This document shows, piece after piece, positions 34,463 through 42,873 of a DNA stretch of 64,000 bases. Source of the stretch: Pseudomonas viridiflava (GTDB lineage: Bacteria; Pseudomonadota; Gammaproteobacteria; Pseudomonadales; Pseudomonadaceae); NCBI RefSeq assembly GCF_900591205.1, contig NZ_UUPU01000027.1, positions 248,001 to 312,000 of the forward strand, given 5' to 3'. The notes below the pieces were generated by a model. The model was not told where the DNA came from, searched no databases, and saw nothing but the letters and a program-made list of their open reading frames with translations. Numbering within the stretch: the first letter of the stretch is position 1; each line of letters begins with the position of its first letter. A program made the position numbers and the translations under genes.

Positions 34463-34821
34463 TGGGCTTCTCCCAACTGCAATTGCTTGCGCAGACGGGT
34501 AATGCGGGTGTTAAGCACGTTCAACTGTTCCTGGCTCTTGCGGGTCAGCACTTGGGCTTCGGCCAGGCGCGCATCCAGCTCGGCCTGTTCGGCCTGCATG
34601 CGTGCGTCTTTGTAGGATTGGTCAGCCATGTCGGCCCTGGCTTGGGCGAATTTATCTTCGGCCAGTTTCAGTTCAGGCGATTCATCGGTGTTGGCACCCA
34701 CCGCGCTGGCTTGCTCCAAGGCTTGCTGGGTGAGGCGAATTTGTTCATTCGGCGCAGGATCGGCTGCACATCCCGCCAGAGCGACAACGGCGAGGGCCGC
34801 GAAAAGAGGTCGAAGAGTCAC
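34459..34821 (-). CDS. DUF4398-domain lipoprotein
   Basis: 120 residues. Lipobox ALAGC with Cys18 (LAALAVVALAGCAADP, approximate). The mature part is a helical hairpin: EQIRLTQQALEQASAVGA, then PELKLAEDKFAQARADMADQSY, and a long helix to the end with ARMQAEQAELDARLAEAQ. It stands next to an OmpA-like lipoprotein that carries the same kind of helical region, suggesting the two bind each other at the outer membrane. It is nine bases downstream of the solute-binding gene, in the same operon. Confidence 0.88.
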   Translation of the reverse strand: MTLRPLFAALAVVALAGCAADPAPNEQIRLTQQALEQASAVGANTDESPELKLAEDKFAQARADMADQSYKDARMQAEQAELDARLAEAQVLTRKSQEQLNVLNTRITRLRKQLQLGEAQ

Positions 34822-34830
34822 TGAAAATCC

Positions 34831-35646
34831 CTACTTTGTTGGGGTGCCGACGGGTTGTTGCAATTGTGCTTTCCAACGCTCGAGATTGCGCTGCAGCGCG
34901 GCTTCCGTCACACCAGACCCGGGCAATTCTGTCATCTTTTTGGCGAGCTGTCCGCGCAACCACGGATCATTGCAGGCCGAGTTGTGGGAAATCGCCAGGT
35001 ACAGGCCGGGCTGATCAATGGGCAATTCGCGGGCGACCAGGTCGTTGCTCATGCCCAGGGTCTGGGCCATGGCCATGCCGGAATAGCGCCCGGCCAGCAC
35101 GTAATCCACTTCGCCCAGCAGCAGTTTCTGGAACGCCGGCGTCAGGCTGGGCAGGCGTTGCAGGGTGAGTTGCTGGCCGGCGAAGGTTTCGAACTCACGG
35201 CTCAAGCGCGCACGCTCAGAGACCGCGCCCTTGTGGCCCTGCAGGTCGGCCGCCGTGGTATAGGCCAGCGCCGAGTCCTTGCGCGTCCACACCAGGTAGT
35301 CGGTCTGCACCAGCGCCGGGTGGATGTAGTCGAGGGTTTCCAGCTCGCCCAGGTTCAGCGGCGCGTCGGCGAGGAGGTCCATGCGCCCGCTGCGCACTTC
35401 GTCCAGGGCCAGGGAGCGTTTGCCGCCGTAGAGCAGGTCAATTTTAAGCCCCAGGTCCTTGGCCACTTGCTGCAACACATCCGCGCTGGCGCCGATCAGG
35501 TGCGTGGGGTCCTGGGGGTCACGCCAGAGCAACGGCGGGGCGTCCGGGCTGCCGGTGATCACCAGGCGATCACATTTGCCGGCGGCGAGTGCCAGGCTCG
35601 GCATCAACGTAATGCCCAGCAGTAGGGTCCAGGAACGCAATTGCAT
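34831..35646 (-). CDS. Periplasmic substrate-binding protein (SBP family 3-like)
   Basis: 271 residues from ATG 35646, with signal peptide 1-21 (LLLGITLMPSLALA). The mature domain has LVITGSPDAPPLLWRD, GASADVLQQVAKDLGLKI and RMDLLADAPLNLGE, the pattern of family 3 amino-acid-binding proteins. No permease or ATPase genes adjoin it. Instead it heads an operon with two envelope lipoproteins, so it may be a sensor or scaffold rather than part of an importer. The etfA terminator lies in the upstream region. Confidence 0.87.
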   Translation of the reverse strand: MQLRSWTLLLGITLMPSLALAAGKCDRLVITGSPDAPPLLWRDPQDPTHLIGASADVLQQVAKDLGLKIDLLYGGKRSLALDEVRSGRMDLLADAPLNLGELETLDYIHPALVQTDYLVWTRKDSALAYTTAADLQGHKGAVSERARLSREFETFAGQQLTLQRLPSLTPAFQKLLLGEVDYVLAGRYSGMAMAQTLGMSNDLVARELPIDQPGLYLAISHNSACNDPWLRGQLAKKMTELPGSGVTEAALQRNLERWKAQLQQPVGTPTK

Positions 35647-35667
35647 GGCAAAGCTCTCCAGCAAGTC

Positions 35668-35696
35668 AAAAAAAAGCCCGGTCACAAGACCGGGCT
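35668..35696 (-). terminator. Rho-independent terminator of etfBA
   Basis: On the minus strand AGCCCGGTC-TTGT-GACCGGGCT is followed by eight T; it begins 23 bases after the etfA stop. Confidence 0.93.
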
Positions 35697-35718
35697 CTTT
35701 ATAAGTGAAGCGACTGGA

Positions 35719-36648
35719 TTAGACCAGCTTCTCCAACTCGGGTACGGCTTCGAACAAGTCCGCCACCAGGCCGTAATCAGCCACCTGGAAGATCGGTGCT
35801 TCTTCGTCCTTGTTGATCGCGACGATCACTTTGGAGTCTTTCATACCGGCCAAGTGCTGGATCGCGCCGGAGATACCGACCGCGATGTACAGCTGTGGCG
35901 CGACGATCTTGCCGGTCTGGCCGACCTGCATGTCGTTGGGTACAAAGCCTGCGTCGACGGCCGCGCGGGAAGCGCCGACCGCAGCGCCGAGCTTGTCGGC
36001 CAGGGCGTACAGGTGCTTGAAGTTGTCACCGTTCTGCATGCCGCGACCGCCGGAAACGACGATTTTGGCAGCGGTCAGCTCAGGACGATCCGACTTGGCC
36101 AGCTCTTCGCCAACAAAGCTGGAAGTGCCAGCGTCGTGGGCAGCAGCGACAGCTTCAACGACAGCCGAACCACCTTCAGCAGCAACCGGGTCGAAACCGG
36201 TGGCACGCACGGTGATCACTTTGATCGCGGCGGTCGATTGCACGGTGGCAATCGCGTTACCGGCGTAGATCGGGCGCTTGAAGGTGTCGGCGCTTTCTAC
36301 CGAAACGATCTCGGAGATCTGGTCAACGTCCAGCTGCGCAGCAACGCGTGGCAGGATATTTTTGCCGTTGGAAGTGGCGGCAGCCAGGATATGGCTGTAG
36401 CCAGCGCCCAGCTCTGCGACCAGAGGGGCAACGTTTTCCGGCAACTGGTGAGCGTACGCGGCGTTGTCGGCCAGCAGTACTTTGCTCACGCCAGCGACTT
36501 TGGCGGCGGCTTCAGCCACGGCGCCAGCGCCAAGACCTGCAACCAGCACGTGAATGTCGCCACCGATTTTAGCGGCAGCGGCCACGGTATTCAGGGTGGC
36601 CGGGGCCAGTACCTTGTTGTCGTGTTCGGCGATTACGAGGATAGCCAT
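35719..36648 (-). CDS. etfA: Electron transfer flavoprotein alpha subunit
   Basis: FAD-binding subunit of the heterodimer that takes electrons from acyl-CoA and other dehydrogenases and gives them to ETF-ubiquinone oxidoreductase. 309 residues. The N-terminal ETF domain ([22 protein letters not shown]) is followed by the FAD domain with [14 protein letters not shown] near 198, [22 protein letters not shown] near 232-253 and [19 protein letters not shown] near 262-280, all signature segments. It follows etfB with two bases between them and ends before a strong terminator. Confidence 0.97.
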   Translation of the reverse strand: MAILVIAEHDNKVLAPATLNTVAAAAKIGGDIHVLVAGLGAGAVAEAAAKVAGVSKVLLADNAAYAHQLPENVAPLVAELGAGYSHILAAATSNGKNILPRVAAQLDVDQISEIVSVESADTFKRPIYAGNAIATVQSTAAIKVITVRATGFDPVAAEGGSAVVEAVAAAHDAGTSSFVGEELAKSDRPELTAAKIVVSGGRGMQNGDNFKHLYALADKLGAAVGASRAAVDAGFVPNDMQVGQTGKIVAPQLYIAVGISGAIQHLAGMKDSKVIVAINKDEEAPIFQVADYGLVADLFEAVPELEKLV

Positions 36649-36650
36649 GA

Positions 36651-37400
36651 TCAGATCACCTTCGCTTCGTTTTTCAGTTTCTCAACCAGTTCAGCCACCG
36701 ACTTGACCTTGATGCCCGCGCTGCGTGCAGCCGGCGCTTCGACTTTGATGGTCTTGTTGGTGGAGGCTGTGGAAACGCCAAGGGCTTCTGGAGTCAACGA
36801 CTCAAGCGGCTTCTTCTTGGCTTTCATGATGTTTGGCAGGGACGCGTAGCGCGGCTCGTTCAAACGCAGGTCGGTGGTAACGATGGCCGGCAGTTTCAAC
36901 GAAACGGTTTGCGCGCCGCCGTCGATTTCACGGGTCACAGCAACGCTGTCGCCGCTCACTTCGACTTTCGAGGCGAAGGTGCCCTGGCCATAACCGGTCA
37001 GTGCAGCCAGCATCTGGCCAGTTTGGTTGTTGTCGCTGTCGATGGCCTGTTTGCCGAGGATCACCAGCTGTGGCTGTTCCTTGTCGACAACGGCTTTGAG
37101 CAACTTGGCCACGGCCAGGGAGGTCAGCTCTTCAGCCGACTCAACCAGGATGGCGCGGTCGGCACCCAGTGCCAGGGCGGTACGCAGCTGCTCTTGAGCA
37201 GTGGTAGGGCCGATGGAAACCACAACGATTTCAGTCGCCACGCCTTTTTCTTTCAGGCGTACGGCTTCTTCCACAGCGATTTCACAGAAAGGGTTCATCG
37301 ACATCTTGACGTTAGCAAGATCGACGCCGGAATTGTCCGCCTTGACGCGAACTTTCACGTTGTAATCGACAACGCGTTTGACAGCTACAAGAACCTTCAT
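36651..37400 (-). CDS. etfB: Electron transfer flavoprotein beta subunit
   Basis: AMP-binding partner of EtfA. 249 residues beginning [20 protein letters not shown], with [17 protein letters not shown] near 36 and [28 protein letters not shown] near 118-145 (key: GKQAIDxDNNQ). First gene of the two-gene etfBA operon, divergent from the ETF-QO gene across a 521-base spacer. In P. aeruginosa the homologous operon is a known target of the fatty-acid-sensing repressor PsrA, consistent with the palindrome found in the spacer. Confidence 0.97.
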   Translation of the reverse strand: MKVLVAVKRVVDYNVKVRVKADNSGVDLANVKMSMNPFCEIAVEEAVRLKEKGVATEIVVVSIGPTTAQEQLRTALALGADRAILVESAEELTSLAVAKLLKAVVDKEQPQLVILGKQAIDSDNNQTGQMLAALTGYGQGTFASKVEVSGDSVAVTREIDGGAQTVSLKLPAIVTTDLRLNEPRYASLPNIMKAKKKPLESLTPEALGVSTASTNKTIKVEAPAARSAGIKVKSVAELVEKLKNEAKVI

Positions 37401-37757
37401 GGATTCCTCGTTACTCTCCGGTGAAAAGAAAGTCGCCTAGGCGAACCTGGCGGTTGATGCTCATCGGCACACAAGGGCACCTCCAAAAACGGCGGCGAAT
37501 GACCTTGCTCACGGGAAATGATGACCGTTCGTCAGTGGTGACTGAGAGGTCATTCTTTATCGCGGCGTGTAAACTGCGCGCCATTGTTGTGGCACGCGTC
37601 ACCCGTCTAGCTTTTGGACGTGCTCTTGAAACCTTCAGTCTGCCTACGGTAAGCGCAAAACCGACCGTATCTTGACCGGAACGCCTATTCTGGTCAATAC
37701 GGCAAAATGGTCAGTCATAAGCCGCGTTGCTTTGATTTACCTAGCCTGCGGGCAATT

Positions 37758-37771
37758 CAAACAAACGTTTG
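37758..37771. promoter_or_regulatory. PsrA-type operator
   Basis: CAAAC-AAAC-GTTTG: two five-base inverted halves with a 4-base spacer, matching the G/CAAAC-N2-4-GTTTG/C consensus reported for the TetR-family repressor PsrA, which is released by long-chain fatty acids. It abuts the -35 box of the ETF-QO promoter. Confidence 0.7.
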
Positions 37772-37773
37772 TA

Positions 37774-37802
37774 TTGGACGCTGCCAGTGGTCTATATATA
37801 AT
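37774..37802 (+). promoter_or_regulatory. Sigma70 promoter of the ETF-QO gene
   Basis: TTGGAC (37774-37779), 17-base spacer, TATAAT (37797-37802). The expected start near 37809 leaves a leader of about 110 bases before the GTG start. The PsrA-like palindrome overlaps the upstream edge. Confidence 0.85.
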
Positions 37803-37921
37803 GCGCCACCTAGAGAGAAAGGTGGGTCATCCGCTGCCTCAGATGCAGTGATGACGGATACGACACCGAACCTCCACCCATTAGAAAAAAAGCCTGTTGA
37901 GCCTTGAGTAGGAGATAGCCT

Positions 37922-39586
37922 GTGGAACGCGAATACATGGAATTCGACGTGGTCATCGTCGGCGCTGGCCCGGCTGGCCTGTCCGCCGCCTGCCGACTGA
38001 AGCAGAAGGCCGCCGAAGCCGGTAAGGAAATCAGCGTCTGCGTGGTCGAGAAAGGCTCCGAAGTCGGCGCTCACATCCTTTCCGGTGCCGTGTTTGAACC
38101 ACGCGCCCTGAACGAACTGTTCCCGGACTGGAAGGAACTCGGCGCCCCGCTCAACACCCCGGTCGTGCGCGATGACATCTATGTACTGCGCAGCCCCGAG
38201 GCATCCACCAAGGTGCCTGACTTCTTTGTGCCCAAGACCATGCACAACGAAGGCAACTACATCATCTCCCTGGGCAACCTGTGCCGCTGGCTGGCCCAGC
38301 AGGCCGAGAACCTGGGCGTGGAAGTCTACCCAGGCTTCGCCGCCCAGGAAGCGTTGTTCGACGAGAACGGCGTGGTCCGCGGGATCATCACCGGCGACCT
38401 CGGCGTCGACCGCGAAGGCAATCCGAAAGAGGGCGTCTACACCCCAGGCATGGAGCTGCGTGGCAAGTACACGTTGTTCGCCGAAGGCTGCCGTGGCCAT
38501 ATCGGCAAGCAGCTGATCCAGCGCTTTAACCTGGACAGCGACGCCGACGCCCAGCACTACGGCATCGGCCTGAAGGAGATCTGGGAAATCGACCCAGCCA
38601 AACATCAGCCTGGCCTGGTGGTACACACCGCGGGTTGGCCGCTGGACATCATCAGCAATGAGAACACCGGCGGCTCGTTCCTCTACCACCTGGAAAACAA
38701 CCAGGTGGTCGTGGGCCTGATCGTCGACCTGTCCTACAGCAACACGTTCCTGTCGCCGTTCGATGAGTTCCAGCGCCTCAAGCATCACCCGGTGCTGGCC
38801 CAGTACCTGGAAGGCGGCAAGCGCATCAGCTACGGCGCACGCGCGCTGGCCAAGGGCGGTATTAACTCGTTGCCGAAGATGGTATTCAAGGGCGGCGCAT
38901 TGATCGGCTGCGACCTGGGCACCATGAACGTGGCCAAGATCAAGGGCAGCCACACCGCGATGAAGTCCGGCATGCTCGCCGCTGACGCCGTGGCCGAGCG
39001 CCTGCTCGCAGAATCCGAAGGCGGCGACGAACTGACCAACTACGTCGACAGCTTCAAAAAGAGCTGGCTCTACGAAGAACTGTTCGCCAGCCGCAACTTC
39101 GGCCCGGCGATGCACAAGTTCGGCCCGATCATCGGTGCCGGCTTCAACTGGTTCGACCAGAACATCCTCGGCGGCAAAATGCCGTTCACCTTGCACGACA
39201 CCAAGCCGGACTACGCCTGCCTGAAGCTCGCCAAGGACAGCAAGAAGATCAACTACCCAAAACCCGACGGCAAGCTGAGCTTCGACAAGCTGAGCTCGGT
39301 GTTCATCTCCGGCACCAACCACGAAGAAGAGCAGCCGTGCCACCTGAAGCTCAAAGACGCGAGCATCCCGATCGGCACCAACCTGCCGCTCTACGATGAA
39401 CCGGCGCAGCGCTACTGCCCGGCCGGCGTGTATGAAGTGGTGACCAAGGAAGACGGCGAGAAGCGCTTCCAGATCAACGCCCAGAACTGCGTGCACTGCA
39501 AGACCTGTGACATCAAGGACCCTTCGCAGAACATCACCTGGGTAACGCCGGAAGGCGCGGGTGGGCCGACTTACCCGAATATGTAA
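37922..39586 (+). CDS. Electron transfer flavoprotein-ubiquinone oxidoreductase
   Basis: Membrane-associated iron-sulfur flavoprotein that passes electrons from ETF to ubiquinone. 554 residues from GTG 37922, with AGGAGA about ten bases upstream (37907-37912). FAD-binding GAGPAGLSAACRLK lies near 15-28 and EKGSEVGAHILSGAV near 46-60. The C-terminal ferredoxin-like part has cysteines in YCPAGVYE near 500 and in NCVHCKTCDIKDPSQN near 520-535, ligating a [4Fe-4S] cluster. ATG 37937 is a possible internal start. Divergent from etfBA, as in other pseudomonads. Confidence 0.96.
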   Translation: MEREYMEFDVVIVGAGPAGLSAACRLKQKAAEAGKEISVCVVEKGSEVGAHILSGAVFEPRALNELFPDWKELGAPLNTPVVRDDIYVLRSPEASTKVPDFFVPKTMHNEGNYIISLGNLCRWLAQQAENLGVEVYPGFAAQEALFDENGVVRGIITGDLGVDREGNPKEGVYTPGMELRGKYTLFAEGCRGHIGKQLIQRFNLDSDADAQHYGIGLKEIWEIDPAKHQPGLVVHTAGWPLDIISNENTGGSFLYHLENNQVVVGLIVDLSYSNTFLSPFDEFQRLKHHPVLAQYLEGGKRISYGARALAKGGINSLPKMVFKGGALIGCDLGTMNVAKIKGSHTAMKSGMLAADAVAERLLAESEGGDELTNYVDSFKKSWLYEELFASRNFGPAMHKFGPIIGAGFNWFDQNILGGKMPFTLHDTKPDYACLKLAKDSKKINYPKPDGKLSFDKLSSVFISGTNHEEEQPCHLKLKDASIPIGTNLPLYDEPAQRYCPAGVYEVVTKEDGEKRFQINAQNCVHCKTCDIKDPSQNITWVTPEGAGGPTYPNM

Positions 39587-39598
39587 ATTATCCAGGGG

Positions 39599-39693
39599 TA
39601 AATGTGGGAGGGGGCTTGCTCCCGATGGCAGTGTGTCAGTCAGCCTATCTGTAACTGACCCACCGCCATCGGGAGCAAGCCCCCTCCCACATG
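39599..39693. repeat. REPIN, GTGGGAGGGGGCTTGCTCCC class
   Basis: Inverted pair with AAATGTGGGAGGGGGCTTGC and GCAAGCCCCCTCCCACAT; the middle reads GATGGCAGTGTGTCAG...CTGACCCACCGCCATC. It lies between the convergent ETF-QO and AraC-type genes. Confidence 0.92.
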
Positions 39694-39716
39694 TTCAACC
39701 TCATTGCCTAGAAGAG

Positions 39717-40607
39717 TCAGGCAGCCCGCTCTTCGCCCGGGTTACGCAAAAAGTAGCGTTTGTACTCCCGACTGAATTGCGACGTACTTTGATACCCCAC
39801 GCTGTGCGCTGCCTGCGCCACGCCCATGCCGTCCACCAACAGCAACTGCTGCGCCTTCAATAACCGCAGACGTTTCAGATACTGCACCGGCGACAACAAG
39901 GTGCAGCGCTTGAAATGCTCATGAAAGGTCGACGCACTCATGTGCGCATACCCGGCCAGGGTCTCGATATTCAGCGGTTCGGCGTAATGGGCATGCAGGT
40001 GATTCAATGAGGTGGCGATCCGCGAAAACTGCCCCTGTTGCTCCACCAAGGCGCGCAGCACATCGGCCTGTGGGCCGCGCAACGCGGTGAACAATAATTC
40101 GCGCACCCGCGCCGGGCCCATGATCCGGCTTTCCAGTGGATCGTGCAGGCACTGCAACAGCCGCTCGACGCAGCCGCGCATCGCATCATCCAGCACCACC
40201 GAACTCATCGACTCCAGGGTCTGCGCCGCCGGCGGCGGGCCCGCCTGGATCCCCATGGCCATCACCAACTCGCCCAGCACCACGCGGTCAATGCCGACGG
40301 TCACGCCATACAGCGGCGCATTCGGCAGGGCAAAGGTCTCGCATTCGAAGGGCACCGGCATCGCCTGGATCAGGTAATGCCCGGCGCCATATTCCAGCGT
40401 ACGCGGGCCCAGATACGCGACTTTGCTGCCCTGGGCGACGATCATCAGGCTCGGTTCGTAAATCTGCGGCCCACGCGCCACATCGCAACTGGCGCGCAAT
40501 ACCTTCACGCCGGGCAAGTTCGTCGGGGAAAAACCGTCACGGGGCGTAAGCCCCTTTATCAAGGCAACCAGCGTGGCGTTGGCGTCGAGATGGCGGGTCA
40601 ACAACAT
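39717..40607 (-). CDS. AraC-family transcriptional regulator (AraC_N cupin type)
   Basis: 296 residues. The N-terminal regulatory domain (about 30-180: LPGVKVLRASCDVARGPQIYEPSLMIVAQG...) is the AraC_N type used by regulators of aldehyde and alcohol genes. The C-terminal double helix-turn-helix (195-290) shows AGYAHMSASTFHEHFKR and AHSVGYQSTSQFSREYKR, with the FGY-like SVGYQS signature. It is divergent from the zinc alcohol dehydrogenase at 40831, its probable target; the 220-base spacer holds palindromic repeats. Confidence 0.92.
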   Translation of the reverse strand: MLLTRHLDANATLVALIKGLTPRDGFSPTNLPGVKVLRASCDVARGPQIYEPSLMIVAQGSKVAYLGPRTLEYGAGHYLIQAMPVPFECETFALPNAPLYGVTVGIDRVVLGELVMAMGIQAGPPPAAQTLESMSSVVLDDAMRGCVERLLQCLHDPLESRIMGPARVRELLFTALRGPQADVLRALVEQQGQFSRIATSLNHLHAHYAEPLNIETLAGYAHMSASTFHEHFKRCTLLSPVQYLKRLRLLKAQQLLLVDGMGVAQAAHSVGYQSTSQFSREYKRYFLRNPGEERAA

Positions 40608-40644
40608 AAAAAGCAGTTCTCAGAAGTATTCAGACCGGGGCATC

Positions 40645-40715
40645 TGCAAGCTTCAAACCTCAAGCTGCAAGAGAGCGCGCAGTTTACAGCTTGCAGCTTA
40701 AGGCTTGACGCTTTT
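40645..40715. repeat. AGCTTGCAGCTT palindromic repeat pair
   Basis: GCAAGCTTCAAACCTCAAGC-TGCAAG and CTTGCAGCTTAAGGCTTG form an imperfect inverted pair built of AGCTT/AAGCT units. This family differs from the REPs. It lies within the AraC-dehydrogenase divergent region. Confidence 0.55.
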
Positions 40716-40830
40716 AGCGGCTCCACCGGAGTTTTAGGCATGAGGTTCGGAGCAATCACCATGGCCGCATCCGGAGGTGACGGGGAGAATGGCCCGCCTC
40801 ACTTGTCACTGCTTTTTGCGAGGTTTCCCC

Positions 40831-41883
40831 ATGTACACCGCCATCGGTTATGCGGCCCAGTCGGCCACCACTCCCCTCGCCCCCATGTCGTTTGAACGCC
40901 GCAGCCCGCGCGCCGATGACGTGGCGATCGAGATCCTCTACTGCGGCGTGTGCCACTCCGATATCCACCAGGCACGCAACGAATGGGGCATCGCCGTGTA
41001 CCCGCTGATGCCGGGCCACGAGATCGTCGGCAAAGTCACTGCCGTCGGCGCCAGCGTCACCGCGCACAAAGTCGGCGACCTGGTCGGCGTGGGCTGCATG
41101 GTCGACTCGTGCCGTCACTGCGAAGCCTGCAAATCGGACCTGGAGCAATACTGCCTCGAAGGCCCGACCATGACCTACGCCACCCCGGACCGGGTTGATG
41201 GCAGCAACACCATGGGCGGCTACTCCGACAGCATCGTGGTCAGCGAACACTTTGTGGTGAAGATCCCGGCCAAGCTCGACCTGGCCAGCGCCGCGCCGAT
41301 TCTGTGCGCAGGCATCACCACCTACTCGCCGCTCAAGCACTACGGCGTCAAAGCTGGCGACAAAGTCGGCATTCTGGGCATGGGCGGCCTGGGCCATATG
41401 GGCATCAAGTTCGCCAAGGCCATGGGCGCAGAAGTGACCCTGTTCACCCGCTCCGCGAGCAAGGCTGAGGAAGGCCGTCGCCAAGGCGCCGATCACGTGA
41501 TCGTGTCCACCGATGCCGAACAGATGAAAGCCGCCGCCGGCAGCTTCGACTTCCTGCTGGACACCATCCCGGTGCAGCACGATCTGAACCCCTACCTCGA
41601 CGTGCTGCGCTTTGACGGCGTGCATATCCTGGTCGGCCTGATCGAGCCGGTAGACCCACCGGTACACGCCGGCAAGCTGGTGATGAGCCGCCGTGTACTG
41701 GCCGGCTCGCTGATCGGCGGCATTGCCGAAACCCAGGAAGTCCTGGATTTCTGCGCCGAGCATGGCATCACCTGCGACATCGAAATGCTCGACATCCGCC
41801 AGATCAACGAGGCTTACACCCGCATGATCGCCGGTGATGTGAAGTACCGCTTTGTGATCGACATGGCGACCTTGAAGGTCTGA
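40831..41883 (+). CDS. NAD(P)-dependent zinc alcohol dehydrogenase (YahK/cinnamyl type)
   Basis: 350 residues from ATG 40831 (MYTAIGYAAQ). Catalytic zinc ligands are Cys in YCGVCHSDIHQARNEWG near 40, His in GHEIVGKV near 63 and Cys near 158 in LCAGITTYSPLKHYG. The structural zinc cysteines lie in CMVDSCRHCEACKSDLEQYC near 90-110. The cofactor loop is GMGGLGHMGIKFAK near 182-195. This subfamily reduces aldehydes with NADPH. It is divergent from an AraC regulator and convergent with an IclR gene whose stop adjoins its own stop. Confidence 0.93.
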   Translation: MYTAIGYAAQSATTPLAPMSFERRSPRADDVAIEILYCGVCHSDIHQARNEWGIAVYPLMPGHEIVGKVTAVGASVTAHKVGDLVGVGCMVDSCRHCEACKSDLEQYCLEGPTMTYATPDRVDGSNTMGGYSDSIVVSEHFVVKIPAKLDLASAAPILCAGITTYSPLKHYGVKAGDKVGILGMGGLGHMGIKFAKAMGAEVTLFTRSASKAEEGRRQGADHVIVSTDAEQMKAAAGSFDFLLDTIPVQHDLNPYLDVLRFDGVHILVGLIEPVDPPVHAGKLVMSRRVLAGSLIGGIAETQEVLDFCAEHGITCDIEMLDIRQINEAYTRMIAGDVKYRFVIDMATLKV

Positions 41884-42687
41884 TCAGCCCTTCGCGCCCA
41901 ACTCCGCTGACAGCCGCGCTGCGACCTGTTTGATTACAGGGATCAGTTCGGCCATCTTCTCCAGCGGCATGTAGGGCACGGTACTGGCGATGCTGATGCC
42001 GGCAACGATTCGCCGACTGGCATCGCGCACCGGTGCCGCCACGCAACGGATCGACGGTTCGTTGTCTTCCAGATCGAACGCATAACCGCCCACCACATAC
42101 TCACGCATGCGCTGCTCGAACTGCGCCCAGGATTGCTCCGGGTGCTGCGGCCATTGCAGGTTTTTCCCACCCACCGGCTGGCTGACTTCGTACAAGCGTT
42201 GCCACTCCTCCACCGTGTCATCCAGCAGCAACGCCTTGCCGATACCGGTGCGTGCCAGCGGCATGCGATGGCCGACCCGCGAGCGCATTTCCGGGCCGTT
42301 ACGGCCGGGGTTCTTGTGCAGGTAGAGCACGTCATCGTATTCGCGAATGGCCAGGTGGATGGTGTCGCCGGTCAGCGCCGACAGTTCATCCAGATACGGT
42401 ATGGCCAGGGTCACCAACGGCAGCTCTTCGCGGGCCTGAAACCCCAGCTCGATCAGCTTGGGGCCCAATAGGTAGCCGACTTGCGGCACTACGCGCAGGT
42501 AACGCTCCTCCACCAGGCAACTCGCCAGGCGATGGGTGGTGCTGCGGGTGGTGCCGATGCGTCGGGCGATCTCTTTCAAGTCGCGCGCACCAGCCGCCAC
42601 CGCCTGCACCACGCCCAGGCCGCGCAGCAGGGTCTGGGTGCCGGTGGGCGCGGCGTCTTTGACGGGGGTGTGGGCGTTTTCCTGCAT
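41884..42687 (-). CDS. IclR-family transcriptional regulator
   Basis: 267 residues from ATG 42687. An N-terminal winged helix (about 18-80: TLLRGLGVVQAVAAGARDLKEIARRIG, then TTRSTTHRLASCLVEERYL) is followed by the effector domain (90-260) with RVGHRMPLARTGIGKALLL and RCVAAPVRDASRRIVAGISIAS, both standard IclR segments. It lies tail-to-tail with the alcohol dehydrogenase and upstream of a REPIN that separates it from the arabinose operon. It may regulate that operon or a distant target; no divergent neighbour is present. Confidence 0.92.
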   Translation of the reverse strand: MQENAHTPVKDAAPTGTQTLLRGLGVVQAVAAGARDLKEIARRIGTTRSTTHRLASCLVEERYLRVVPQVGYLLGPKLIELGFQAREELPLVTLAIPYLDELSALTGDTIHLAIREYDDVLYLHKNPGRNGPEMRSRVGHRMPLARTGIGKALLLDDTVEEWQRLYEVSQPVGGKNLQWPQHPEQSWAQFEQRMREYVVGGYAFDLEDNEPSIRCVAAPVRDASRRIVAGISIASTVPYMPLEKMAELIPVIKQVAARLSAELGAKG

Positions 42688-42751
42688 GTAGGGCCTATGT
42701 GGTGGTACGAAAACGGCGCCATTATGGCAAAAGCTGAACTTCAATACTGTG

Positions 42752-42861
42752 GAGATCCAATGTGGGAGGGGGCTTGCCCCCGATAGCGGTGGGTCAGCTA
42801 TAGATGTGCTAACTGACAGACTGCTATCGGGGGCAAGCCCCCTCCCACATTTGGATCTCTA
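42752..42861. repeat. REPIN with extended flanking inverted repeat
   Basis: REPIN of the GTGGGAGGGGGCTTGC class (GATAGCGGTGGGTCAG inner part). Here the symmetry continues outside the REP heads: GAGATCCAA-TG on the left against TTTGGATCTC on the right, adding about eight paired bases. Confidence 0.9.
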
Positions 42862-42873
42862 CATGGCATGGCT

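Larger units (their letters stand above)
37401..37921. other. Divergent regulatory region between etfBA and ETF-QO
   Basis: 521 bases without a convincing gene. An imperfect inverted repeat around CCGTATCTTGACCGGA and TCTGGTCAATACGG (37668-37701) contains TTGACC on the minus strand and may belong to the etfB promoter. The PsrA-like box and the ETF-QO promoter are listed separately. Confidence 0.6.

Noticed and set aside
37757..39496. 579-codon minus-strand frame opposite the ETF-QO gene
   Set aside because: Same reasoning: the sense strand has an intact iron-sulfur flavoprotein and a consensus promoter; the antisense product has no recognisable motif.
40831..41883. The zinc dehydrogenase as the missing arabinose 1-dehydrogenase
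   Set aside because: Its motifs place it with YahK/cinnamyl-type aldehyde reductases, and it is divergent from its own AraC regulator, separated from the sugar operon by an IclR gene and a REPIN.
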